Shown one piece after another: positions 19,262 through 26,479 of a DNA stretch of 27,102 nucleotides. The notes under the pieces are model-generated. The model was not told where the DNA came from and made no database searches. It worked only from the letters and a program-made list of their open reading frames with translations. Source of the DNA: Acetobacteraceae bacterium (lineage in GTDB: Bacteria > Pseudomonadota > Alphaproteobacteria > Acetobacterales > Acetobacteraceae). Numbering within the stretch: the first letter of the stretch is position 1; each line of letters starts with the position of its first letter. Location of the stretch: the NCBI GenBank assembly GCA_027323595.1, contig DAHWBL010000203.1:1-27102 (forward strand). Reading direction: 5' to 3'. The position numbers were made by a program, and so were the translations under genes.

Positions 19262-19660
19262 GTGAATCTTTCCGACCCGTTGGGTGACATGCTCACCCGC
19301 ATCCGCAATGCGCAGCGCAACCGCCACGCCTCGTGCGTGTCGCCGGCGAGCCAGTTGCGGGCGAACGTTCTGGATGTGTTGAAGCGCGAGGGCTATATTC
19401 GCGGGTTCGCGGCCGAGGAGCTGCGGCCGGGGATCGCGCAGCTGCGCATCGAGCTGAAGTACAACGAGGGCGAGCCGGTGATCAAGGAGATCACCCGGAT
19501 TTCCAAGCCGGGCCGTCGCGTCTATTCGAAGATCAAGGAATTGCCGCGGGTGTATGCGGGCCTTGGTATTTCCATTCTCTCGACCCCGCGCGGGGTGTTG
19601 AGCGATGCCGAGGCCCGCGCCGCCAATGTTGGCGGCGAGCTCCTGTGCCGCGTGTTCTGA
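19262..19660 (+). CDS. rpsH: 30S ribosomal protein S8
   Basis: S8 is a primary 16S rRNA binder and, in E. coli, the repressor of the spc operon. The 132 residues start with a GTG codon (MNLSDPLGDMLTRIRNAQRN) and include ISKPGRRVYSKIKELPRVYA and GLGISILSTPRGVLSDAEAR. GGGGGCAGG lies before the GTG. No ATG is available nearby that keeps the conserved DMLTRIRN segment. I could not identify an S8 target site in the rplX-rplE region. Confidence 0.97.
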   Translation: MNLSDPLGDMLTRIRNAQRNRHASCVSPASQLRANVLDVLKREGYIRGFAAEELRPGIAQLRIELKYNEGEPVIKEITRISKPGRRVYSKIKELPRVYAGLGISILSTPRGVLSDAEARAANVGGELLCRVF

Positions 19661-19672
19661 CGGAGATTTGAG

Positions 19673-20206
19673 ATGTCGCGAGTCGGCAAATATCCCGTCG
19701 AGATTCCGGCCGGCGTCCAGGTGGCGATCGCGGGCGGTGTGTTGACGGCCAAGGGCAAGCTGGGTGAGCTGAAGCTGCCGCTCACCGATCATGTCGAGAC
19801 GGTGGTCGAGGGTACCCAGGTCAAGGTGTCGCCGCGCGGCAACGCGGTGGCGGCGCGGATGATGTGGGGCACCACGCGGTCGCTGGTGGCCTCGATGCTG
19901 CAGGGCGTGTCCAGCGGCTATGCCAAGACGATGGAGATCACCGGCACCGGCTATCGTGCCTCGGTGCAGGGCGCGAACCTGGTGATCAATCTCGGTTTTT
20001 CGCACGATGTGGTCTATCCGGTGCCGCCGGGCATCAAGATCAGCTGTGAGCGTCCGACCTCGATCAAGGTCGAGGGCATCGACAAGCGTTTGGTTGGCCA
20101 GGTGGCCGCGGAGATCCGGGGTTTCCGTCCGCCCGAGCCCTATAAGGGCAAGGGTGTGCGGTATGACAACGAGACGATCCGCCGCAAGGAAGGCAAGAAG
20201 AAGTAA
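19673..20206 (+). CDS. rplF: 50S ribosomal protein L6
   Basis: L6 lies near the factor-binding site beside the sarcin-ricin loop. The 177-residue protein has the usual two repeated domains, starting MSRVGKYPVEIPAGVQVAIA. It ends with the family signature PYKGKGVRYDNETIRRKEGK. The stop TAA overlaps the ATG of rplR by one base (TAATG). Confidence 0.98.
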   Translation: MSRVGKYPVEIPAGVQVAIAGGVLTAKGKLGELKLPLTDHVETVVEGTQVKVSPRGNAVAARMMWGTTRSLVASMLQGVSSGYAKTMEITGTGYRASVQGANLVINLGFSHDVVYPVPPGIKISCERPTSIKVEGIDKRLVGQVAAEIRGFRPPEPYKGKGVRYDNETIRRKEGKKK

Positions 20207-20568
20207 TGAGCGCGATCAAGGATTTGCGGGATCGGCGGCGCAAGCGCCTGCGGTTCCAGCTGCGAGCCAAGGGCGGTCTGCGGCCGCGTTTGTCGGTGTT
20301 TCGGTCAAGCAAGCATATCTATGCCCAGGTGATCGACGACGCCGACGGGCGGACGCTGGCGGCGGCCTCGTCGGTGGATGCGACGCTGCGCGCGGCGCTC
20401 AAGACCGGGGCCGATCAGGATGCGGCCGCGGCGGTGGGCAAGCTGGTCGCCGAGCGGGCGCTGGCGGCGGGCGTCAAGGAAGTCGTGTTCGATCGAGGGT
20501 CGTATCTGTATCACGGCCGCGTGAAGGCTCTGGCGGAGGCTGCCCGCGAGGGCGGCCTGGCCTTCTAA
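20206..20568 (+). CDS. rplR: 50S ribosomal protein L18
   Basis: L18 binds 5S rRNA with L5 and L25. The 120-residue protein starts MSAIKDLRDRRRKRLRFQLR, includes PRLSVFRSSKHIYAQVIDD and ends with the signature FDRGSYLYHGRVKALAEAAR. The one-base overlap with rplF suggests coupled translation. The basic N-terminal arm is intact. Confidence 0.98.
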   Translation: MSAIKDLRDRRRKRLRFQLRAKGGLRPRLSVFRSSKHIYAQVIDDADGRTLAAASSVDATLRAALKTGADQDAAAAVGKLVAERALAAGVKEVVFDRGSYLYHGRVKALAEAAREGGLAF

Positions 20569-20580
20569 GAGGATTTGGCA

Positions 20581-21180
20581 ATGGCACGTGAACCCAGAGA
20601 AGGCGGCCGGGGCCGCGGCGGCGATCGCGATCGCGATGGCGGCGACGACCTGATCGACAAGCTGGTCAGCATCAACCGCGTCGCCAAGGTGGTGAAGGGT
20701 GGACGTCGGTTCGCCTTCGCAGCACTGGTGGTGGTGGGCGACCAGAAGGGCCGGGTCGGCTATGGCTCGGGCAAGGCGCGCGAGGTGCCCGAGGCGATCC
20801 GCAAGGCGACCGAGCGGGCCAAGCGCACCATGATCCGGGTGCCGATGAAGGAAGGCCGCACGCTGCATCACGACGTGTTCGGCCGGTTCGGCGCGGGCAA
20901 CGTGGTGCTGCGCAGCGCCTCGGCGGGCACCGGCATCATCGCCGGCGGTCCGATGCGCGCGGTGTTCGAGACGCTGGGCATCGGCGATGTGGTGGCCAAG
21001 TGCATCGGCACGCGCAACCCGCACAACATGGTCAAGGCGACGTTCGCGGCGCTGGGCAACGCGGCCAGCCCGCGCAGCGTGGCGCAGCGGCGCGGCAAGA
21101 AGGTGTCCGACATTCTGGGCAAGCGCGAGTCCGCGCCGGCGGCCGAGGCGGCGGAAGCGGGGGCATCGAGCGATGTCTGA
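20581..21180 (+). CDS. rpsE: 30S ribosomal protein S5
   Basis: S5 helps shape the mRNA entry channel and translational fidelity. The 199-residue protein opens with a low-complexity Arg/Gly/Asp-rich tail (about 2-22) common in alphaproteobacteria, then the conserved INRVAKVVKGGRRFAFAALV. The C-terminal domain carries SASAGTGIIAGGPMRAVFE. AGAGGA (20568-20573) lies seven bases before ATG 20581; the TTG two codons earlier is less likely. The end overlaps rpmD by eight bases. Confidence 0.97.
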   Translation: MAREPREGGRGRGGDRDRDGGDDLIDKLVSINRVAKVVKGGRRFAFAALVVVGDQKGRVGYGSGKAREVPEAIRKATERAKRTMIRVPMKEGRTLHHDVFGRFGAGNVVLRSASAGTGIIAGGPMRAVFETLGIGDVVAKCIGTRNPHNMVKATFAALGNAASPRSVAQRRGKKVSDILGKRESAPAAEAAEAGASSDV

Positions 21181-21364
21181 CGGCAAGAAGGTGCGGGTGA
21201 CGCAGATCGCCTCGGGCAACGGGCAGAAGCCGGGGCAGCAGGCGACGCTGGTCGGGCTGGGTCTGAACAAGATCCGCCGGGTGCGCGAGCTGGAAGACAC
21301 GCCGTCGGTCCGCGGGATGCTGCGCAAGGTGGCGCATCTGGTGCGGGTCGAGGAACTCTCCTGA
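21173..21364 (+). CDS. rpmD: 50S ribosomal protein L30
   Basis: L30 is a small 23S rRNA-binding protein. The 63-residue sequence starts MSDGKKVRVTQIASGNGQKP and contains GLGLNKIRRVRELEDTPSVR, the family signature. It starts eight bases before the end of rpsE in another frame, pointing to translational coupling. It is close to the usual length of about 60. Confidence 0.96.
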   Translation: MSDGKKVRVTQIASGNGQKPGQQATLVGLGLNKIRRVRELEDTPSVRGMLRKVAHLVRVEELS

Positions 21365-21392
21365 TTTCGATCGGGGGTAAGGGAACAAGTCG

Positions 21393-21878
21393 ATGAAGCT
21401 GAATGAAATCCGCGACAATCCTGGCGCGCATCTGAAGTCCAAGCGGCTTGGCCGCGGCATCGGGTCGGGCAAGGGCAAGACGTCGGGCAAGGGCGTGAAG
21501 GGCCAGAAGGCGCGCGAGGGCGTGGCGCTGAACGGGTTCGAGGGCGGCCAGCTGCCGATCTATCGCCGCCTGCCCAAGCGCGGCTTCAAGAACATCTTCC
21601 GGGTTGCCTATGCGCCGCTGAACATCGGCCGTCTGGAGGCGGCGATCGAGGCCGGCAAGATCGACGCCGGCCAGCCGATCACCGAGGACGTGCTGCGCGC
21701 GGCGGGCCTGGTGCGGACCGGCAAGCTCGGCGGCGTGCGGCTGCTGGCCAAGGGCAGCATCGGCCGGGCGGTGCGCATCGAGGTTGCCGGCGCGTCGGCG
21801 GCGGCGATCGCGGCGATCGAGGCGGCGGGTGGCAGCGTGACCACCACCGCGGCGGTGGCGGCCCCGACCGAGGGCTGA
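21393..21878 (+). CDS. rplO: 50S ribosomal protein L15
   Basis: L15 is a late assembly protein with a long basic N-terminal extension reaching into 23S rRNA. The 161-residue protein shows this extension as KRLGRGIGSGKGKTSGKGVK (about 19-38). The globular C-terminal half ends in an Ala-rich tail. It lies 28 bases after rpmD. A 149-base structured gap separates it from secY. Confidence 0.97.
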   Translation: MKLNEIRDNPGAHLKSKRLGRGIGSGKGKTSGKGVKGQKAREGVALNGFEGGQLPIYRRLPKRGFKNIFRVAYAPLNIGRLEAAIEAGKIDAGQPITEDVLRAAGLVRTGKLGGVRLLAKGSIGRAVRIEVAGASAAAIAAIEAAGGSVTTTAAVAAPTEG

Positions 21879-21983
21879 CCGCGGCGGGGGTTGCGGCCGC
21901 GCCGCCGCTTCCCTCATAACAGCGCGCCGACATTGGTCGGTGCTTCGACGGCGCGGTGATCGCCCGCCGGCAGCGACACAGGA

Positions 21984-22007
21984 GCGCCCGGCTCCGGCCT
22001 TGGGCGC
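21984..22007 (+). promoter_or_regulatory. UCCG-capped hairpin upstream of secY
   Basis: GCGCCCGGC (21984-21992) pairs with GCC and GGGCGC (21997-21999, 22002-22007), with two bulged Ts, around a TCCG loop closed by C-G. That loop fits the very stable UNCG class. The hairpin ends 20 bases before the secY ATG, and no T tract follows. The 149-base rplO-secY gap holds no gene. Confidence 0.5.
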
Positions 22008-22027
22008 CCCGCTTTGGGGACAAAGAG

Positions 22028-23368
22028 ATGGCCTCGGCCGCCGAACAGCTCGCCTCCAACATGAGTTTGGGCAATTTCGCGAAGGCCACGGAGCTGAAGC
22101 AGCGCCTGTGGTTCACGCTGGGCGCGCTGATCGTCTATCGGGTCGGCACCTATATTCCAGTGCCGGGCGTGGATGCCTCGGTGATGGGCGAGATGTTCGC
22201 CCAGCATAGCGGCGGCATTCTGGGCATGTTCGACATGTTCTCCGGCGGCGCGCTGGGCCGGATGACGGTGTTCGCGCTCAACATCATGCCGTATATCTCC
22301 GCCTCGATCATCATCCAGCTGATGTCGGCGGCGATCCCCTCGCTTGAGACCTTGAAGAAGGAAGGCGAGCAGGGGCGCAAGAAGCTCAATCAATATACCC
22401 GCTATCTGACCGTGCTGATCGCGCTGTTCCAGTCCTATGGCATCGCCGTCGGGCTGGAGGGGATGCGCGGCAGCTTCGGGCCTGCGGTGGTTGATCCGGG
22501 GCTGTTCTTCCGGCTGTCCTGCGTGGTGTCGCTGGTGGGCGGCACGATGTTCCTGATGTGGATCGGTGAGCAGATCACCGCGCGAGGTGTGGGCAACGGC
22601 CAGAGCCTGATCATCTTCGCGGGCATCGTGGCGAACCTGCCGCATGCGCTGGCCAGCCTGCTGGAGCTGGGGCGGACCGGGGCGCTGTCGCCGTTTTTCA
22701 TTCTGCTGTTCCTGCTGATCGCGGTGGCGGTGATCGGCTTCGTGGTGTTCATGGAGCGGGCGCAGCGGCGCATCACCATCCAGTATCCCAAGCGCCAGGT
22801 GGGGCAGCGGATGTTTGGCGGTGATTCGACGCACATGCCGCTGAAGGTGAACACCTCGGGCGTGATCCCGCCGATTTTCGCCAGTTCGCTGTTGCTGATC
22901 CCCGCGACGATCGCCGGGTTCTCGACCAACGCGCCGGGCTGGGTGAACGAGATCACCGCGCAGCTCGCGCATGGCCAGCCGCTGTACATGGCGGCCTATG
23001 CCGGGCTGATCATCTTTTTCGCCTATTTCTATACCGCCGTGGTGTTCAACCCGCAGGAGACCGCGGACAATCTGAAGAAATATGGCGGCTTCATTCCGGG
23101 CATCCGGCCGGGCAGCGCGACGGCGGATTATTTCGACACCATTCTCACCCGGATCACCTCGCTGGGCGCGATCTATCTGTGTATCGTGTGTCTGCTGCCC
23201 GAGATTCTGATCAGCCATTACGGCGTGCCGTTCTATTTCGGCGGCACCAGCCTGATGATCATCGTTTCGGTGACGATGGACACGGTGACGCAGATACAGT
23301 CTCATCTGCTGGCGCACCAATATGAAGGCTTGATCCGCAAGGCGCGGGTGCGCGGCCGCAAGGGCTGA
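22028..23368 (+). CDS. secY: Protein translocase channel subunit SecY
   Basis: SecY is the membrane channel of the Sec translocon, working with SecE, SecG and SecA or the ribosome. The 446-residue protein has about ten hydrophobic segments, the first at about 27-40, followed by the plug region around GGILGMFDMFSGGALGRM. The conserved cytoplasmic loop carrying ERAQRRITIQYPKR is present, as is a C-terminal tail ending RVRGRKG. ATG 22028 matches the family start MASAAEQLA. An in-frame frame extension to 21956 overlaps the hairpin region and is not supported. The Shine-Dalgarno signal is weak. Confidence 0.98.
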   Translation: MASAAEQLASNMSLGNFAKATELKQRLWFTLGALIVYRVGTYIPVPGVDASVMGEMFAQHSGGILGMFDMFSGGALGRMTVFALNIMPYISASIIIQLMSAAIPSLETLKKEGEQGRKKLNQYTRYLTVLIALFQSYGIAVGLEGMRGSFGPAVVDPGLFFRLSCVVSLVGGTMFLMWIGEQITARGVGNGQSLIIFAGIVANLPHALASLLELGRTGALSPFFILLFLLIAVAVIGFVVFMERAQRRITIQYPKRQVGQRMFGGDSTHMPLKVNTSGVIPPIFASSLLLIPATIAGFSTNAPGWVNEITAQLAHGQPLYMAAYAGLIIFFAYFYTAVVFNPQETADNLKKYGGFIPGIRPGSATADYFDTILTRITSLGAIYLCIVCLLPEILISHYGVPFYFGGTSLMIIVSVTMDTVTQIQSHLLAHQYEGLIRKARVRGRKG

Positions 23369-23401
23369 TCGGGCGGAACCGACGCGAAAGGAAGCGCGGG
23401 C

Positions 23402-24067
23402 GTGAATCTGATTCTTCTCGGCCCGCCCGGCGCGGGCAAGGGCACCCAGGCCAAGCGCCTGGAGGAACGATACGGCATCGTGCAGATTTCCACCGGCGAC
23501 ATGCTGCGCGCCGAGGTGACGGCCGGCAGCGAGGTCGGGCGCGAGGCGAAGGCGGTGATGGAGGCCGGGCAACTGGTGTCCGACGCCATTCTGATCCGCA
23601 TGCTGGGCAATCGGCTGGCGCAGGCCGATGCGGCGGGCGGGGTGATCCTGGACGGGTTTCCGCGAACCGTGCCGCAGGCGATGGCGCTGGATGATCTGTT
23701 CGCCTCGCGCGGGCTGGCCCTTGATGCGGTGATCGAGCTGAAGGTGGATGACGCCGCCCTGGTGGAGCGCATCGCCGGGCGCTTCACCTGTGCCAAATGC
23801 GGTGCGGGCTATCACGACCAGTTTCATCAGCCGCGGGTGGGCGGGGTGTGCGACGTGTGCGGCAGCACCGAATTCACCCGCCGCGCCGACGACAACCGCG
23901 AGACGGTGGCCGCGCGGCTGGCCGCCTATCACCGGCAGACCGCGCCGATTCTGCCGCATTACGCGGCGAGCGGGCAGCTTCGGTCGGTGGATGGAATGGC
24001 GCCGATCGACGCGGTGACGGCGTCGCTGGTGGCGCTGCTGGACCCGTTGCGGGCGGCGCGGGCGTGA
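23402..24067 (+). CDS. adk: Adenylate kinase with a zinc-binding LID
   Basis: Adenylate kinase interconverts ATP, AMP and ADP in the cytoplasm. The 221-residue protein starts with GTG and has the P-loop GPPGAGKGT (7-15). The AMP-binding STGDMLR is at 30-36 and LDGFPRT at 83-89. The LID carries four cysteines, C130, C133, C150 and C153, in two CxxC pairs, so it is the long, zinc-type form rather than the E. coli cysteine-free LID. Arg residues in RRADDNRETV are conserved. GGAAG lies before the GTG. secY-adk is a classic pair in many bacteria. Confidence 0.97.
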   Translation: MNLILLGPPGAGKGTQAKRLEERYGIVQISTGDMLRAEVTAGSEVGREAKAVMEAGQLVSDAILIRMLGNRLAQADAAGGVILDGFPRTVPQAMALDDLFASRGLALDAVIELKVDDAALVERIAGRFTCAKCGAGYHDQFHQPRVGGVCDVCGSTEFTRRADDNRETVAARLAAYHRQTAPILPHYAASGQLRSVDGMAPIDAVTASLVALLDPLRAARA

Positions 24068-24080
24068 CGCAGGGCAGCCC

Positions 24081-24106
24081 CCCCGCGTTCGGAGGGGGAT
24101 GCGGGG
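24081..24106 (+). terminator. Possible weak terminator hairpin after adk
   Basis: CCCCGC (24081-24086) pairs perfectly with GCGGGG (24101-24106); an overlapping alternative pairs C24079-C24083 with G24094-G24098. The downstream sequence TGATTCTG is only mildly T-rich. It may slow or partly stop transcription from adk before the rpsM promoter. It is not a standard terminator. Confidence 0.35.
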
Positions 24107-24115
24107 TGATTCTGA

Positions 24116-24133
24116 CAAAGATTTAATTTAGTT
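24116..24133 (+). promoter_or_regulatory. A/T-rich UP-like element before the rpsM promoter
   Basis: AAAGATTTAATTTAGTT is nearly free of G and C in a G+C-rich region and lies directly upstream of the -35 at 24137. Such tracts bind the C-terminal domain of the polymerase alpha subunit and boost strong promoters. The rpsL promoter has no such tract. Confidence 0.55.
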
Positions 24134-24136
24134 GCG

Positions 24137-24176
24137 TTGACTTGGGGGTGCGGGTGGCTATAGTCCGCGCCCTTGG
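24137..24176 (+). promoter_or_regulatory. Promoter of rpsM-rpsK-rpoA-rplQ
   Basis: TTGACT (24137-24142), a 16-base spacer and TATAGT (24159-24164) make a strong sigma-70 type promoter. CCGCGCCCTTGG follows immediately, matching the block after the rpsL -10 at 11 of 12 positions. Transcription would start near 24171. The GC-rich discriminator suggests growth-rate or stringent control, by inference. Confidence 0.85.
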
Positions 24177-24390
24177 TCCGGCCTGCCCGGTCGGACCAAT
24201 TCGTCGGCATGGTTCGGCTTGGCGTCCAGTTGCTGGAGACCCAGTTGGCCTGACGGCGGTTTGACAAGACAGGCGGGCGGCGCGCGACCCGGCAGACTGG
24301 TGCCGGCGTTGGCGTTTGGGCGTGCAGAAACAGGGTTGAGCAGCGGGCCCTTCCGCGGTGTCGGTGGGGTCGCATAGCAGGAGAGACGGC
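24171..24390 (+). other. rpsM 5' leader of about 220 nt with a 5'-terminal hairpin
   Basis: The leader begins with an 11-bp hairpin: 24173-24180 pairs perfectly with 24192-24199, extended by 24181-24183/24189-24191. Smaller hairpins follow at 24225-24229/24233-24237 and 24289-24294/24301-24306. AGGAG (24379-24383) sits seven bases before the GTG start of rpsM. No gene is present. It may be a regulatory leader, or simply a stabilised 5' end. Confidence 0.55.
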
Positions 24391-24768
24391 GTGGCGCGTA
24401 TTGCCGGTGTGAATATTCCGACCAACAAGCGGGTGACGATCAGCCTGCGTTATATTTATGGCATCGGCCCGACCAACGCGCAGGAGATCTGCGACAAGCT
24501 CGGCATTCCGGCGGAGCGTCGGGTGAACCAGCTCTCCGACGACGAGGTGCTGAAGATCCGCGAGATGATCGACCGCGATTACCGCGTCGAGGGTGATCTG
24601 CGGCGTGAAGTTGCGATGAACATCAAGCGGCTGATGGATCTGGGCTGCTATCGCGGCCTGCGCCATCGCCGCGGTCTGCCGGTGCATGGCCAGCGCACGC
24701 ACACCAACGCGCGCACCCGCAAGGGCAAGGCGGTGGCGATCGCCGGCAAGAAGAAGGTCACGAAGTAA
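24391..24768 (+). CDS. rpsM: 30S ribosomal protein S13
   Basis: S13 sits on the 30S head, touching S19, the P-site tRNA and the 50S subunit. The 125-residue protein begins ARIAGVNIPTNKRVTISLRY after its GTG start. It carries the helix-two-turn-helix region and the signature RGLRHRRGLPVHGQRTHTNA before the basic tail. GTG 24391 is chosen because AGGAG is seven bases upstream; the in-frame ATG at 24358 adds eleven residues foreign to the family. It heads the alpha-type operon. Confidence 0.98.
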   Translation: MARIAGVNIPTNKRVTISLRYIYGIGPTNAQEICDKLGIPAERRVNQLSDDEVLKIREMIDRDYRVEGDLRREVAMNIKRLMDLGCYRGLRHRRGLPVHGQRTHTNARTRKGKAVAIAGKKKVTK

Positions 24769-24798
24769 GGCGGCGTCGCTGCCTGCCTCGCTATTCAT

Positions 24799-24812
24799 GC
24801 GGCCCTGGCCGC
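24799..24812 (+). promoter_or_regulatory. Small hairpin in the rpsM-rpsK spacer
   Basis: GCGGC (24799-24803) pairs with GCCGC (24808-24812) around CCTG in the 72-base spacer, 28 bases before the rpsK ATG. Its role is unknown, and its short stem means it may be chance in G+C-rich DNA. Confidence 0.3.
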
Positions 24813-24840
24813 GTCTCTGGACGGAACTGGATCATCGAAC

Positions 24841-25233
24841 ATGGCGAAGCCCGCCTCGCGCGCTCCCCGACGCAAGGAACGCAAGAACATCATCTCCGGC
24901 GTCGCCCATGTGGCGGCGACGTTCAACAACACCATGATCTCCATCACCGACGCGCAGGGCAACACCATCGCCTGGTCGTCCGCCGGTGCGCAGGGCTTCA
25001 AGGGCAGCCGCAAATCGACGCCGTATGCGGCGCAGATGGCGGCCGAGGATGCCGGCCGCAAGGCGCGCGAGCACGGCATGGAGACGCTGGAGATCGAGGT
25101 GAACGGGCCGGGCTCGGGGCGCGAGAGCGCAATGCGGGCGTTGCAGACCGTGGGCTTCTCGATCAGCGCGATCCGCGACACCACGCCGATCCCTCACAAT
25201 GGCTGCCGTCCGCGCAAGCGTCGGCGGGTGTGA
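24841..25233 (+). CDS. rpsK: 30S ribosomal protein S11
   Basis: S11 is a platform protein near the mRNA exit channel. The 130-residue sequence includes VAHVAATFNNTMISITDAQG and KGSRKSTPYAAQMAAEDAGR. It ends with the signature TPIPHNGCRPRKRRRV, where the Asn-Gly pair N120-G121 corresponds to the site converted to isoaspartate in E. coli S11. In E. coli rpsD comes next; here a 147-base gap leads directly to rpoA, as in other alphaproteobacteria. Confidence 0.98.
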   Translation: MAKPASRAPRRKERKNIISGVAHVAATFNNTMISITDAQGNTIAWSSAGAQGFKGSRKSTPYAAQMAAEDAGRKAREHGMETLEIEVNGPGSGRESAMRALQTVGFSISAIRDTTPIPHNGCRPRKRRRV

Positions 25234-25380
25234 CACGGGCCGGGCCGATTTTGTCGGCCTGACCCGCGCCTGGCGCGCCGCGTCGTTCGCGCGGGCGCGT
25301 CGGCGCAGACCAATGGGGGCGGCCTTGTCGCCCCGAACCTGATCGGCGGTTCGTCCGCTGATGTATTCGAGAGGTTGCTG
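25234..25380 (+). other. rpsK-rpoA spacer with two hairpins
   Basis: This 147-base gap lies where rpsD sits in E. coli. A 7-bp hairpin pairs 25242-25248 with 25254-25260 (one G-T pair, loop TTTTG). A 6-bp hairpin pairs 25316-25321 with 25329-25334. Neither has a following T tract. No remnant of rpsD is recognisable. Confidence 0.45.
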
Positions 25381-26400
25381 ATGCCTATGCAACGGAACTG
25401 GCAGTCGTTGATCAAGCCGGAAAAGCTCGAGGTCGAGCCCGGTTCGGACCCGTCGCGCGCGGCCACCGTGATCGCCGAGCCGCTGGAGCGCGGCTTTGGC
25501 ATGACGCTGGGCAACGCGATCCGGCGCATTCTGCTGTCGTCGTTGCAGGGTGCCGCGGTGACCGCGATCCAGATCGATGGCGTGCTGCATGAATTCAGCT
25601 CCATCCCCGGCGTGCGCGAGGATGTCACCGACATCGTGCTGAACGTGAAGCAGCTCGCCCTGCGCATGCATGGCGAGGGGCCGAAGCGGATGTTGTTGCA
25701 GGCGACCGGGCCGGGCGAAGTGCGCGCCGGGCAGATCGCGGCGGGCCACGACATCGACATCATGAACCCGGAGCTGGTGCTCTGCACGCTGGATGACGGC
25801 GTGAAGTTCTCGATGGAGCTGACGGTGCAGCTCGGCAAGGGCTACGTCGCCGCGGCGGCGAACCGTCCCGAGGATGCGCCGATCGGGCTGATCCCGATCG
25901 ATTCGATCTATTCGCCGGTGCGCCGGGTGTCGTACCGGGTCGAGCCGACCCGTGTCGGCATGGTCACAGATTTCGACAAGCTGCTGCTGCAGATCGAGAC
26001 CAACGGCGCGGTGACGCCCGAGGATTCGGTGGCGCTGGCGGCGCGCATCCTGCAGGACCAGTTGCAGCTGTTCATCAATTTCGACGAGCCGCAGCAACTG
26101 CGCGACGCCGAGCCGGTGGACGACCTGCCGTTCAACCGCAATCTGCTGCGCAAGGTGGACGAGCTGGAGCTGTCGGTGCGCAGCGCCAACTGCCTGAAGA
26201 ACGACAACATCGTCTATATCGGCGACCTCGTGCAGAAGACCGAGCAGGAAATGCTGCGCACCCCGAATTTCGGGCGCAAGTCGCTGAACGAGATCAAGGA
26301 AGTGCTGACCGCGATGGGTCTGACGCTGGGCATGCCGGTGACCGGCTGGCCGCCGGAGAACATCGAGGACCTGGCCAAACGGCTCGAAGAGCCGTTCTGA
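25381..26400 (+). CDS. rpoA: DNA-directed RNA polymerase subunit alpha
   Basis: Alpha starts RNA polymerase assembly as a dimer and contacts UP elements and activators. The 339-residue protein has the N-terminal assembly domain (about 1-235) with EPLERGFGMTLGNAIRRILL. A linker leads to the C-terminal domain, where R267, N270 and K273 in RSANCLK match the E. coli DNA-binding residues R265, N268 and K271. GRKSLNEIK holds K300-S301. ATG 25381 is six bases after GAGAGG; a second ATG two codons on is also possible. It is followed by rplQ after 79 bases. Confidence 0.98.
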   Translation: MPMQRNWQSLIKPEKLEVEPGSDPSRAATVIAEPLERGFGMTLGNAIRRILLSSLQGAAVTAIQIDGVLHEFSSIPGVREDVTDIVLNVKQLALRMHGEGPKRMLLQATGPGEVRAGQIAAGHDIDIMNPELVLCTLDDGVKFSMELTVQLGKGYVAAAANRPEDAPIGLIPIDSIYSPVRRVSYRVEPTRVGMVTDFDKLLLQIETNGAVTPEDSVALAARILQDQLQLFINFDEPQQLRDAEPVDDLPFNRNLLRKVDELELSVRSANCLKNDNIVYIGDLVQKTEQEMLRTPNFGRKSLNEIKEVLTAMGLTLGMPVTGWPPENIEDLAKRLEEPF

Positions 26401-26407
26401 ACGATTA

Positions 26408-26461
26408 GCCGGCCCGCGCGGGTCGGCGCACGACAATGACGAGCCGGACTGACCGTCCGGC
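26408..26461 (+). promoter_or_regulatory. Two hairpins in the rpoA-rplQ spacer
   Basis: The first hairpin pairs 26408-26415 with 26420-26427 (8 bp, one G-T pair, loop GCGC). The second is a perfect 7-bp stem pairing 26443-26449 (GCCGGAC) with 26455-26461 (GTCCGGC) around TGACC. The second ends seven bases before AGGAG (26468-26472), the rplQ ribosome binding site. Neither is followed by Ts. They could be processing or stability elements. Confidence 0.5.
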
Positions 26462-26479
26462 GACCGCAGGAGAAGACAG

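Noticed and set aside
21914..24118. A 734-codon open frame on the - strand opposite secY and adk
   Set aside because: Antisense shadow without family similarity; the + strand genes are intact.
24261..24266. A perfect TTGACA inside the rpsM leader
   Set aside because: No -10-like hexamer lies 15-19 bases downstream; that stretch is GC-rich.
23369..24390. Looked for rpmJ (L36), which follows secY in E. coli
   Set aside because: No L36-like sequence is present; adk occupies the place, as is common in alphaproteobacteria, where rpmJ lies elsewhere.
24832..26436. A 534-codon open frame on the - strand opposite rpsK and rpoA
   Set aside because: Antisense shadow of conserved genes.
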